Shown here one piece after another: positions 34,007-41,516 of a DNA stretch of 42,362 nt. The stretch is from contig JAJEBZ010000145.1 in assembly GCA_022822275.1 (NCBI GenBank), positions 1 through 42,362 of the forward strand. Reading direction: 5' to 3'. The stretch's first letter is position 1; every line of letters starts with the position of its first letter. This stretch comes from Candidatus Poribacteria bacterium. Its GTDB lineage: Bacteria > Poribacteria > WGA-4E > WGA-3G. The notes below the pieces were generated by a model. That model did no database searches. It had not been told where the DNA came from and was given only the letters and a program-made list of their open reading frames with translations. The position numbers and the translations under genes are program-made.

Positions 34007-35902
34007 ATGGAACAAACAGAGACAACAGATGTCGTAGATTTTACGAAGCAACGCACTGAATTAGAAGGCATTTCAAAATGGATATTTGAGATAGCATCAG
34101 TCTTTTTTGTTGGTTTCTACATCTATAGTGCGGGTTTTGGCACGGCTGCGGAACAATATCATCTCGGCATCTATCTTCTTCTTACTTTTGTTTTAATTGG
34201 CTTCCTATATAAATTCCATCAGAGTTCCCCTTCTAAACGTCCCTCTACTATTGATATATTGCTTGCAGGTTTGAGTGTAATTTCCATCGGTTATTGGATA
34301 GTAGAATATCCTAACATTGCTAACCGTGCAGGTGCATATACATCTTTAGATATTGTGATGGCTGCAATTGGTGTCATCATCAGTTTGGAAATGAGTCGGC
34401 GAACAGTGGGTTGGGGGTTACCCATCATCGCAGCGGTTGGAATATTGTACGCACTTTTTGGTCGCTATATGCCAAATGCTATTTCCCACCAAGGTTTTTC
34501 TATACAGCTAATTATTGAGCACTGCTTCTTTGCACAAGATGGGGTTTTCGGCATAATGGCAAGCGTTATGGCGACCTACGTCATTCTCTTTATCTTTTTC
34601 GGTGCGTTTTTAGAGAAATCAGGGGTTGGTCAGTTCTTCATAAACCTCCCGATGTCACTCACGGGGCGTTCAATTGGCGGTGCTGCGAAAGTTTCTGTCG
34701 TAACCTCTGGTTTCTTCGGTTCTGTTGCAGGAAGTGCCATTGCGAACACTGTCACAACCGGTGCTTTTACGATTCCATTGATGAAGCGAACAGGTTTTCG
34801 TCCGCATATTGCAGGTGCAGTTGAAGCATCTGCCTCTGTCGGTGGACAGTTCCTTCCCCCCGTGATGGGTGCGGGCGCATTCTTGATAGCGGAACGGACA
34901 GGTGTATCTTATAGCAAAATTGCCCTCATATCTATTGTCCCCGCAGTCTTATACTTTCTATCAGTTTGGGTGATGGTGCATTTTGAAGCAAAAAAACAGG
35001 GACTTGAACCGATTCCTACCGAAGAAATACCGAAACTTACCACACTCCTAAAAACAGGTTGGTATTACCTTTTACCACTCATTACACTCATTACTTCACT
35101 TATGTTGGGATATTCTCCACATAAATCTGCATTTTATTCTATTCTCGTCACTATTGTTGTAAGTTATTTCCGTCCAGAAACACGGTTAACACCGAAACGC
35201 ATCTGGGAAGCGATGGTCAACGGTTGCAAGAATTCACTTGCCATTGGTGGTGCAGTTGGAACTATTGGTGTCATCGTAGCTGTAATTGATCTGACAGGTT
35301 TAGGCACCATATTTCCAGGTTTAGTCGTTTCAATTGCAGGGAACAACAAAGCGATTGCTATTTTGTTTCTCGCTGCTGCTTCATTAGTGCTTGGTATGGG
35401 GATTCCTGTTACTGCTGCTTATCTCATTACATCCCAAATTGCTGTGCCAATTTTGATGGATCCAGAAATGGGGGTTCCGATGGTTGCAGCACATCTGATA
35501 ATATTTTGGTTGAGTCAAGATTCCAACATTACGCCCCCAGTTGCATTAGGAGCTTATGCGGGTGCTGCTATTGCAAGAGCGGATCCTTGGAAGACGGGTT
35601 GGGCATGTTTTAAATTTGCCAAACTGTTATATATCATGCCACTGTTATTTGCATATACACATATCCTATTTTTATCGGGAACTCTATTGCAACAGGTAAT
35701 GTCAGTTGTAACAGCATTGGTCGGTACAATCATCTTCTCTATTGTAACGATGGGTTTCTTTGTTAGGAAAACGCGTTGGTATGAATCTATATTGCTTGCG
35801 AGTGCTGCGTTTCTTGCATATACACATAACGTTTGGACGTTCATTATAGGCATGGCATTGTTTGCCGTAGTCTTTGTGGTTCAAAAACGGACTGCAGTGT
35901 AA
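34007..35902 (+). CDS. TRAP transporter fused permease (DctQ-DctM, TIGR02123 type)
   Basis: 631 aa, the usual length for fused 4TM/12TM TRAP permeases. The large domain carries the family signatures SGFFGSVAGSAIANTVTTGA and GAVEASASVGGQFLPPVMGAGAF, and a later GMGIPVTAAYLI repeat; at least a dozen hydrophobic segments are visible. These permeases import organic acids using an ion gradient and a TAXI-type periplasmic receptor, but no receptor gene is present in the window. It starts 6 nt after the outer-membrane gene, in the same operon. It ends 8 bp before the opposing gene's stop. Confidence 0.92.
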   Translation: MEQTETTDVVDFTKQRTELEGISKWIFEIASVFFVGFYIYSAGFGTAAEQYHLGIYLLLTFVLIGFLYKFHQSSPSKRPSTIDILLAGLSVISIGYWIVEYPNIANRAGAYTSLDIVMAAIGVIISLEMSRRTVGWGLPIIAAVGILYALFGRYMPNAISHQGFSIQLIIEHCFFAQDGVFGIMASVMATYVILFIFFGAFLEKSGVGQFFINLPMSLTGRSIGGAAKVSVVTSGFFGSVAGSAIANTVTTGAFTIPLMKRTGFRPHIAGAVEASASVGGQFLPPVMGAGAFLIAERTGVSYSKIALISIVPAVLYFLSVWVMVHFEAKKQGLEPIPTEEIPKLTTLLKTGWYYLLPLITLITSLMLGYSPHKSAFYSILVTIVVSYFRPETRLTPKRIWEAMVNGCKNSLAIGGAVGTIGVIVAVIDLTGLGTIFPGLVVSIAGNNKAIAILFLAAASLVLGMGIPVTAAYLITSQIAVPILMDPEMGVPMVAAHLIIFWLSQDSNITPPVALGAYAGAAIARADPWKTGWACFKFAKLLYIMPLLFAYTHILFLSGTLLQQVMSVVTALVGTIIFSIVTMGFFVRKTRWYESILLASAAFLAYTHNVWTFIIGMALFAVVFVVQKRTAV

Positions 35903-35910
35903 GTTGTCAT

Positions 35911-36762
35911 TTAGGGATTATCTGCAATCTCTTGAAGTCTGTTCAAAATTTTCTTTGCTGCTTGATGAGATGCCTCTTCATTGAATTCCTCAACTGTTCT
36001 CCCTGCTCTGTATAAGTTTCCCCTATAATACCGTTGAAAAATGAAGTATGTCCATAATGCTGCATCAATGTAATTTGCTTCCAGTACTGTATCTACCGTA
36101 ACATATCCAAGTACTCCATTTAACAATAGAGCGTTAATCCCACTACGCCATTTTCCTGCATACATCTGCCCCGTACCTGGAACGACTGCCGATAGTACTT
36201 TAGCAAAACGTGTAGATTTTTGCGGTAGATTTGCTGCTTCTTCCAATAGTCTGTTAAGTTTTTCATCATTGGCATAGTTCTGTAATACCTCGCGTGCCTC
36301 TTCCCATCGGAACTGATAAATGTTTGCGACTGTCTGTAAAAAGAGTGAACGTTTGGTTTGGGAATCATCTGCATCTCGTAGCATCACTTTTATCAGTTCT
36401 AACCTTGCAAGATCGTAGTGCTTTGCAGCTATTAATATTACAGCGAGATCAAGTTGATATTCCGATTTCTCCTTCAACGTTGTGGCATGCAGCATAGCAT
36501 TTCGCATGGCTACAGTAGCGTCTTGCCACAATCTTTGTGCTCTAAAGGCAAGCCCGATTTTATGATAGGTTTCGGCTGTCCGTGTATCATCAGGATTAAA
36601 AAACAGAAACCGTTTGTATTCTGTTATTGCAGCATCATAATTCTCTAATGCAAAAAAATGATTGCCTATTACAAGCGGGTTATCGTTAGCAATTGCAATC
36701 ATATTGCACGTAAGAAACACAAAGATCACAGATAAAAGAATAGTAAGACGTTTTAATTTCAT
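35911..36762 (-). CDS. TPR protein with signal peptide and C-terminal membrane domain
   Basis: 283 aa. A signal or anchor segment (LTILLSVIFVFLTCNMIAIA) precedes two to three TPR-like helix pairs (YDAAITEYKRFLFFNPDDTR, AETYHKIGLAFRAQRLWQDA). From about residue 185 there is the motif SAVVPGTGQMYAGKWRSGI and a hydrophobic helix, similar to the DUF5683-type membrane domain. Likely an envelope protein exposed to the periplasm. It converges on the TRAP gene with an 8-bp gap. No partner gene is adjacent. Confidence 0.7.
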   Translation of the reverse strand: MKLKRLTILLSVIFVFLTCNMIAIANDNPLVIGNHFFALENYDAAITEYKRFLFFNPDDTRTAETYHKIGLAFRAQRLWQDATVAMRNAMLHATTLKEKSEYQLDLAVILIAAKHYDLARLELIKVMLRDADDSQTKRSLFLQTVANIYQFRWEEAREVLQNYANDEKLNRLLEEAANLPQKSTRFAKVLSAVVPGTGQMYAGKWRSGINALLLNGVLGYVTVDTVLEANYIDAALWTYFIFQRYYRGNLYRAGRTVEEFNEEASHQAAKKILNRLQEIADNP

Positions 36763-36862
36763 TTCAGAATCAAATGGATTGCGAATTTTTTAGAAAAAAG
36801 GACATATCATTTATATACAAAGTGTAGCATAGTTCGTGTTGTTTTGCAATCTTGTATCAGAG

Positions 36863-36914
36863 TGGGTGTGTAAAGTTTTTCGCGGTTCTGTGTGGCAAAA
36901 ACTTTACACACCCA
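36863..36914. mobile_element. Minimal 52-bp member of the GGGTGTGTAAAGT repeat family
   Basis: TGGGTGTGTAAAGTTTTT (36863-36880) and its exact reverse complement (36897-36914) flank only 16 nt. The outer 13 bp are identical to the ends of the 316- and 238-bp elements. It is essentially two element ends with the middle removed and could fold as a stable hairpin. No target duplication was evident. Confidence 0.75.
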
Positions 36915-37051
36915 TATAATTTACTATAGTTTGGACAATTTTTTTTCAGACATAAAGTTAATAAGAAATTGGTTTACCGCTTTGTGTGATTGTTATGGTT
37001 AGGAAATTGCCCTTATTTTGCGGTTAAAAATGTGTCAAATATTTTTTCAAA

Positions 37052-37069
37052 TCTTACCACGTGGTAAGA
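37052..37069. promoter_or_regulatory. 18-bp perfect palindrome (operator candidate 1)
   Basis: TCTTACCACGTGGTAAGA reads the same on both strands. With the palindrome at 37075-37088 it shares the half-site TACC/GGTA, and the centres are 21 bp apart, two helical turns. No gene starts within 280 bp on either side, so the controlled promoter is uncertain. Confidence 0.5.
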
Positions 37070-37074
37070 AATTT

Positions 37075-37088
37075 CATACCATGGTATG
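37075..37088. promoter_or_regulatory. 14-bp perfect palindrome (operator candidate 2)
   Basis: CATACCATGGTATG is a perfect palindrome, centred 21 bp from the first. The shared TACC...GGTA half-sites suggest a homodimeric regulator bound twice on one face of the DNA. Confidence 0.5.
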
Positions 37089-37394
37089 TTTTGAAAAAGT
37101 GGTGTTACGCCTGTCGTGGTCTGGTCTGATCGGTGTTTTTTTTGATTTTGCATAATTTTTTTATGTGTATATTGGGTTTTGCGATTTTTTTCATGTGTTT
37201 TTTTGCGTTTTTTGTATGATAATATTATATCTCATTTGATGGTGGTTTGGGAGTTTTTTCGTGGTTTGCTTATTGGGATTTCCAATAGGTATACAATAGA
37301 TATCCAAGTGGTAGTCGGTTATCAACTGATTGCTATGTTGTCTGAACAAGGATTTCTGATTTGGTGTAATCCACGATTGAGACAACCCTATACG

Positions 37395-37432
37395 AAAAAC
37401 TTTACACACCCTCAGAGATGTGTAAAGTTTTT
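37395..37432. repeat. Hairpin of two MITE ends, directly before a promoter
   Basis: AAAAACTTTACACA (37395-37408) and TGTGTAAAGTTTTT (37419-37432) are exact inverted repeats with a 10-nt loop. The left half continues as the full 13-mer ACTTTACACACCC. It abuts the -35 box at 37434. Confidence 0.75.
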
Positions 37433-37433
37433 A

Positions 37434-37461
37434 TTGACATATTTTCAAAGTTTTGTATAAT
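37434..37461 (+). promoter_or_regulatory. Near-consensus sigma70 promoter
   Basis: TTGACA (37434-37439) and TATAAT (37456-37461), 16 bp apart, are both perfect hexamers. It is followed by a 6-bp hairpin TTGTAG/CTACAA (37479-37501) in the presumed leader. It would transcribe the doubtful ORF at 37553 or an RNA in this region. Confidence 0.65.
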
Positions 37462-37552
37462 AGTGATGTATAATAAATTTGTAGGAATGATTTTTCTACA
37501 AGTAAACGACTGCTTTTGTCTTTTTTGAGCAATCGCAAGTAATAAGTGTTGT

Positions 37553-37906
37553 TTGATTGGTATTGGCACAGATATTCAAACAGGACGAAGGATGGCGAAA
37601 ATGCAAGATGCTTATAGCAACCGCAATGTTGAATGGACGACTCTAATTCGTCTACACCGCTTCCACGTTTGTTCTATTCTTGGACTCTCTGTGCTTTTAT
37701 CTACTATCCGTTATATTAACTATCGGTTTACCCCCCCCTTCATAAAAATTAACAACTGTAATAACATATCAGTTGACGAACAGGCGAATATCGCTGGTGT
37801 TCATCAACTTTATTATTGTGCCCGTACGCTCTCTATTCACTTGAGTAGTTTGCTGCGGGCTATTTTGTTTGCAGAAAGGGATATCTTAACTATTATTCAG
37901 GGATAA
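37553..37906 (+). CDS. Doubtful 117-aa ORF
   Basis: Open frame from TTG 37553, or ATG 37592 with GACGAAGG close by, about 85 nt downstream of a strong promoter. The sequence has one hydrophobic stretch (VCSILGLSVLLSTIRYINY) and no recognisable family; codon texture is weak. It may be a real small membrane protein, or the transcript may be non-coding. Confidence 0.3.
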   Translation: MIGIGTDIQTGRRMAKMQDAYSNRNVEWTTLIRLHRFHVCSILGLSVLLSTIRYINYRFTPPFIKINNCNNISVDEQANIAGVHQLYYCARTLSIHLSSLLRAILFAERDILTIIQG

Positions 37907-38072
37907 AAATATTAGAGTTTCAAATTTACTTTAGGAACTCTAACTGTAAACCTAATCAGGATTATATTAATTGGTTGACTTAATTTACTGTGTAAATCCT
38001 GATCAATAATTATAAATAGCCAAAAACTGGTATAGCAACCATTTTTGGATTTGAAAACTATAGGAGAATACA

Positions 38073-38843
38073 ATGACTTTCAAGAGTATAAAAGTGACCT
38101 GTATACTCAGTCTATTACTTACAACTATCTGGTATGTAAATGTGACTGATGCGGAGGATTTTGTAACAGATGGACTCGTAGCGATGTATACACTCAATCA
38201 ATCAGACCTTAAAGGGGACGTTGTCATGGATACGTCTGGTAACGATAACCATGCAAAATTAGTTGGCAGCCTTGATTTTGAAGAAGGTCCTATAGGAGAC
38301 GCGCTGAGCTTTAGCGGATCAGCAGGTAATTATGTGGAACTTCCCAATATGGATCCTTTTGAGTTTTCCTCTGTTGAATGTTATGCTTTAACAACAGACT
38401 TAGCTCCAACATATCAAGGCATAATTTCTACCCAAACATGGTCAGCAGGTAAGGTTCATTTCAAATTTCAAGCTAGTCAGATACAAGTTGACAAAAACGG
38501 AGGTGCTAAAATCGTTTCTGCTGCTGTTGCAAACACATGGTACCATATCATCTATACAATGAATTCTCAGGATAACGAACTCAAGTTATATGTAGACGGT
38601 GAGTTGGCTGCAGAAGGGGCTGCTGGTACTGATCCTGAAATCTGGATGAACCGTCGCATTGGTAGTGAACATGATGAAAATCGCTATCTACAAGGTATGG
38701 TTGATAACGTTCGTATCTATGATCGTGTTTTGACTAAAGAAGAGGTCATGCAGAACTTTGAGGCAAAATCCGACTCGCTACCCGTTGAACCTACAGACAA
38801 ACTTTCTACCACTTGGGGAGCACTCAAGAGTAAGAGAAACTAA
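38073..38843 (+). CDS. Secreted LamG-domain (concanavalin A-like) protein
   Basis: 256 aa. GGAG precedes the ATG. A signal peptide (CILSLLLTTIWYVNVTDA) leads to one LamG/jelly-roll domain: GLVAMYTLNQSD, DALSFSGSAGNYVELPN, NTWYHIIYTMNSQDNELKLY and MVDNVRIYDRVLTKEEV. Such domains bind carbohydrate or protein ligands outside the cell. The last ~20 residues (PVEPTDKLSTTWGALKSKRN) form a tail shared with the secreted protein at 41517-42239. The leader contains an inverted repeat ATCAGGATT/AATCCTGAT (37955-37963, 37995-38003) and a CCAAAAA/TTTTTGG hairpin before the ribosome site. Confidence 0.88.
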   Translation: MTFKSIKVTCILSLLLTTIWYVNVTDAEDFVTDGLVAMYTLNQSDLKGDVVMDTSGNDNHAKLVGSLDFEEGPIGDALSFSGSAGNYVELPNMDPFEFSSVECYALTTDLAPTYQGIISTQTWSAGKVHFKFQASQIQVDKNGGAKIVSAAVANTWYHIIYTMNSQDNELKLYVDGELAAEGAAGTDPEIWMNRRIGSEHDENRYLQGMVDNVRIYDRVLTKEEVMQNFEAKSDSLPVEPTDKLSTTWGALKSKRN

Positions 38844-38892
38844 TACCATTTTAAGTGATAATGCCTCATTACTAATTGGAAGAAACTTCATG

Positions 38893-38917
38893 CCCCCATA
38901 CGTTATCGCTATGGGGG
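38893..38917 (+). terminator. Hairpin behind the LamG gene
   Basis: CCCCCATA (38893-38900) and TATGGGGG (38910-38917) form an 8-bp stem with a 9-nt loop, about 50 nt after the stop. The next bases (ACTTCCCTTATCAGGGGGAC) contain no clear T-run and resemble part of the element behind hisB. Confidence 0.45.
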
Positions 38918-38947
38918 ACTTCCCTTATCAGGGGGACTTTTGAAAGA

Positions 38948-39185
38948 GGGTGTGTAAAGTTTTTGGCACCCTTTTTGTCAGAATCACGGATTTCGCGGAT
39001 TACGCGGAAGACGCGGAGAAAGACCTCTGCCTCTAATCGCATTGCTGAGATAACACTTATCCGTTACCATTACGATTTCAGGCTGGTGTCTTCTCCGTGC
39101 ACTCCGTGTAATCCGCGATTCCGTACACAAGGAAAATATGAAATTCCTAAATTGACACTTATAGTGACAAAAACTTTACACACCC
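38948..39185. mobile_element. MITE-like element, 238-bp form
   Basis: Perfect 13-bp ends GGGTGTGTAAAGT (38948-38960) and ACTTTACACACCC (39173-39185). Interior closely matches 9509-9824 without the doubled 27-bp unit. It also carries the AATCCGCG-type sequence of the tandem repeat at 638-774. ORF-track frame 38876-39202 runs through it but has no coding character. It ends 52 bp before galU. Confidence 0.75.
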
Positions 39186-39224
39186 TTAAAAGACATTCTT
39201 AATGGCAATTATTTAAAAAAGTGG

Positions 39225-39230
39225 TATAAT
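39225..39230 (+). promoter_or_regulatory. Minus-10 box for galU, 7 nt from the start codon
   Basis: A perfect TATAAT ends 7 nt before the galU ATG. Transcription from it would begin at about the A of the start codon, giving a leaderless or near-leaderless mRNA. No Shine-Dalgarno is present (AGTTCTT), and the -35 position is weak. Confidence 0.5.
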
Positions 39231-39237
39231 AGTTCTT

Positions 39238-40152
39238 ATGTCAAAGATTCAAAAGGCGATTATTCCGATCGCTGGATACGGAACACGTCTCTTCCCCGCA
39301 ACGAAAGCCGTGCCAAAAGCACTATTTCCAATTATAGACAAAGACGGTTTCGCAAAACCGATCATTCAGTTGATAATTGAGGAAGCACTATCAGCAGGCG
39401 TGGAAGAGGTGTGTCTCGTTGCACAACCCCATCAGGTTGAACCGATTACTGATTATTTTTCTGGGGATGTCCCAGAGGCAATCCGAGAAAAACCTGAATT
39501 GGCTTCACAAGCCGACATTTTGACTGAAATAGGTGAACGGTTGCAATTTGCTATTCAAGCAGATCCGCAAGGGTTCGGACATGCAATCTATTGCGCGCAG
39601 GATTTTGCGGCAGACGATCCTGTTATGATTCTGCTTGGCGACCATCTATATATATCTGAAACAGAATCCTCTTGTGCTAAACAGTTGGTAGATGTCTATG
39701 AGCAAGTTGGACAATCCGTGACGAGTCTTGATGTTTGTGATGAAAGCGAACTCTCTCTGAACGGTATTGTGCATGGCGAAGTATCTGACGAGAATCTAAG
39801 CCTATTCAAGTTAGCACGTATCTCGGAAAAGCCTTCTGTAGACTTTGCCCGAGAACACATGCAAGTTGAAGGGGTATGGGACGCGGGGAAAACACATAAA
39901 TACCTATGCCATTTCGGTATTGACCTTCTTACGCCACTTTTGTTTGATATACTGGATTACAACTACTGCAACAACATTCTGACACACGGTGAGATTCAGT
40001 TGCGGGATGCAATGGCTGAAATGGTGCGACAGGAAGGTATGTACGGTTTCCGTGTTGCTGGCAATCGTTATGATACAGGCAATCCACGAGAATTACTCAC
40101 AACTGCCCATGCCTTTGGTCTTCAAGGTCCTTATTGTGATGCCTTAATCTAA
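39238..40152 (+). CDS. galU: UTP--glucose-1-phosphate uridylyltransferase
   Basis: 304 aa, normal GalU length. It makes UDP-glucose from UTP and glucose-1-phosphate, for cell-surface polysaccharide and galactose metabolism, in the cytoplasm. Motifs: IPIAGYGTRLFPATKAVPKALFPI at the N-terminus, QADPQGFGHAIYCA, VMILLGDHLY and the late RYDTGNPRELL. Together with glgC and glgP it links the window to glucose-1-phosphate. It seems to lack a ribosome site. Its end overlaps the opposing UPF0173 gene by 9 bp. It could instead be another sugar nucleotidyltransferase of the same family, but GalU fits best. Confidence 0.88.
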   Translation: MSKIQKAIIPIAGYGTRLFPATKAVPKALFPIIDKDGFAKPIIQLIIEEALSAGVEEVCLVAQPHQVEPITDYFSGDVPEAIREKPELASQADILTEIGERLQFAIQADPQGFGHAIYCAQDFAADDPVMILLGDHLYISETESSCAKQLVDVYEQVGQSVTSLDVCDESELSLNGIVHGEVSDENLSLFKLARISEKPSVDFAREHMQVEGVWDAGKTHKYLCHFGIDLLTPLLFDILDYNYCNNILTHGEIQLRDAMAEMVRQEGMYGFRVAGNRYDTGNPRELLTTAHAFGLQGPYCDALI

Positions 40153-40854
40153 TGTTCCTCCCACCTCTAATTCTACTATCTCTACATCCTGATTAGCAGT
40201 TAATTGACGGTATTCTTCAACTGTACCGGTCAAAAGTGGAAAAGTGCCGTAGTGCATTGGGAGAACTGTGGGAACATTCAGTAGTTCTGTCGCATAAGCG
40301 GCTTCACGCGGTCCCATCGTGAAATGGTCACCTATAGGAATGATCGCTAAATCAGGTTGATATATTTCACCAATGATTTTCATGTCACCAAAAACACATG
40401 TGTCCCCAGCATAATATATTTTATATCCGTTTGCGAATTCAAGTACAAAACCTGCAGGTTCTCCTAAATAAACTATTGTTCCATCTTCTTCTACGCAGCT
40501 GCTGCTATGGTTGGCTGTAACCATTGTTGCTTTCACACCATCAACTGACACAGTGCCGCCTTTGTTCATTCCTATAGTGTTTTCAACCCCTTTACTTTCA
40601 AGGTATTTTGCTACTTCTATCATAGCCACGACAGTTGGTGAGTGCTTTTTTGCTATTGGGACAGCATCTTCCATGTGATCCCAATGTCCGTGTGTTATCA
40701 GCATAACGTCAAGGTTTTCAAAGGTTTTGAGTTCATCTGGACAAACAGGGTTGCTATCAACCCACGGATCTATTAAGTAGGTTTTACCACCGTTTTCAAT
40801 CTTACATGTCGCATGACCTAACCACGTTAGGTTTATTCCGTTATTTAGTTTCAT
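40144..40854 (-). CDS. UPF0173-type metal-dependent hydrolase (metallo-beta-lactamase fold)
   Basis: 236 aa. Zinc motif THGHWDHMED (HxHxDH), LGHATCKI opening, TANHSSS, GDTCVFGDM and MHYGTFPLLTG are all as in the UPF0173/YtkL family of stand-alone MBL-fold hydrolases, whose substrates are mostly unknown. AGGAAG lies just before the ATG on the minus strand. Convergent with galU. The upstream 40855-41023 gap shows no recognised signal other than AT-rich sequence. Confidence 0.92.
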   Translation of the reverse strand: MKLNNGINLTWLGHATCKIENGGKTYLIDPWVDSNPVCPDELKTFENLDVMLITHGHWDHMEDAVPIAKKHSPTVVAMIEVAKYLESKGVENTIGMNKGGTVSVDGVKATMVTANHSSSCVEEDGTIVYLGEPAGFVLEFANGYKIYYAGDTCVFGDMKIIGEIYQPDLAIIPIGDHFTMGPREAAYATELLNVPTVLPMHYGTFPLLTGTVEEYRQLTANQDVEIVELEVGGTLD

Positions 40855-41023
40855 TTAATCTTCCTATTCTTATCAAACTAATTAGATTGTAATTATATCA
40901 CAATCCAGTTTTTAATAGTGGTCTAAATTTTCCAGGGTTATTTAGTTTTAGGTATTTTGGTCGTTTTTTATCACAATCGTCGATCCTTCGGTTTGCTTAT
41001 TTTGACGAGTTAATTCATTCTTT

Positions 41024-41168
41024 GTCTGAACCAGGATTTTCAGGATTACCAGATTACCAGGATTTTTCTCATCAGATCCTATTCTAAAAGAGAACATAAA
41101 CGCGTATCAAAAATCCTTGATGAGGTAAATCCTGGTAATCTGGTAATCCTGAAAATCCTGGTTCAGAC
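41024..41168. repeat. Large hairpin: perfect 42-bp inverted repeat
   Basis: The arms at 41024-41065 and 41127-41168 are exact reverse complements over 42 nt. They consist of short runs such as CCAGGATTTTCAGGATTACC. A further 7 bp (CTCATCA/TGATGAG) pair inside after a 2-base mismatch. The loop contains GAACATAAACGCGTATC. The right arm is followed by AAAAACTTTACA, a partial MITE end. No ORF is inside. Confidence 0.9.
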
Positions 41169-41198
41169 AAAAACTTTACATCCTATTGTGTTTTTTTC

Positions 41199-41227
41199 TT
41201 GCATTTAATAATCAAAAATGCTATAAT
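41199..41227 (+). promoter_or_regulatory. Promoter candidate for the 41517 gene
   Basis: TTGCAT (41199-41204) and TATAAT (41222-41227) are 17 bp apart. A second TATAAT lies at 41268-41273 with TTGACC 15 bp before it. Either gives a leader of 235-280 nt, which contains no gene and a weak TTGG/CCAA stem near 41451-41472. Confidence 0.5.
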
Positions 41228-41516
41228 TTCATAAGAATTTGTTAATTTGACCTAAAAATAAACGTATTATAATCGTAACAAAGGATAATTTAATTGTAAA
41301 GTTGGCAATATCGGTATCATTTTGCTGGGTTCAGCTGCACTTTATTGCTTGGTTAATGTCAAATTCTGTAATTTACATAACAAGAACTATTTCGGTACAG
41401 CTAGCAAATCGAAATAGAATTAAGATTTATATAACATAATTATGATATTTTGGTAAGCGCGCTTTTTGCCAAGATACCATAAGAATGTGATTGAACGAAA
41501 AGGAGAATTCATAGCT

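Noticed and set aside
37179-37460. 93-aa ORF in the T-rich stretch
   Set aside because: Phenylalanine-rich because of poly-T sequence; runs through the MITE-end hairpin and the promoter.
38758-39202. ORFs 38758-38943 and 38876-39202
   Set aside because: They are out-of-frame with the LamG gene or run through the repeat element; no family resemblance.
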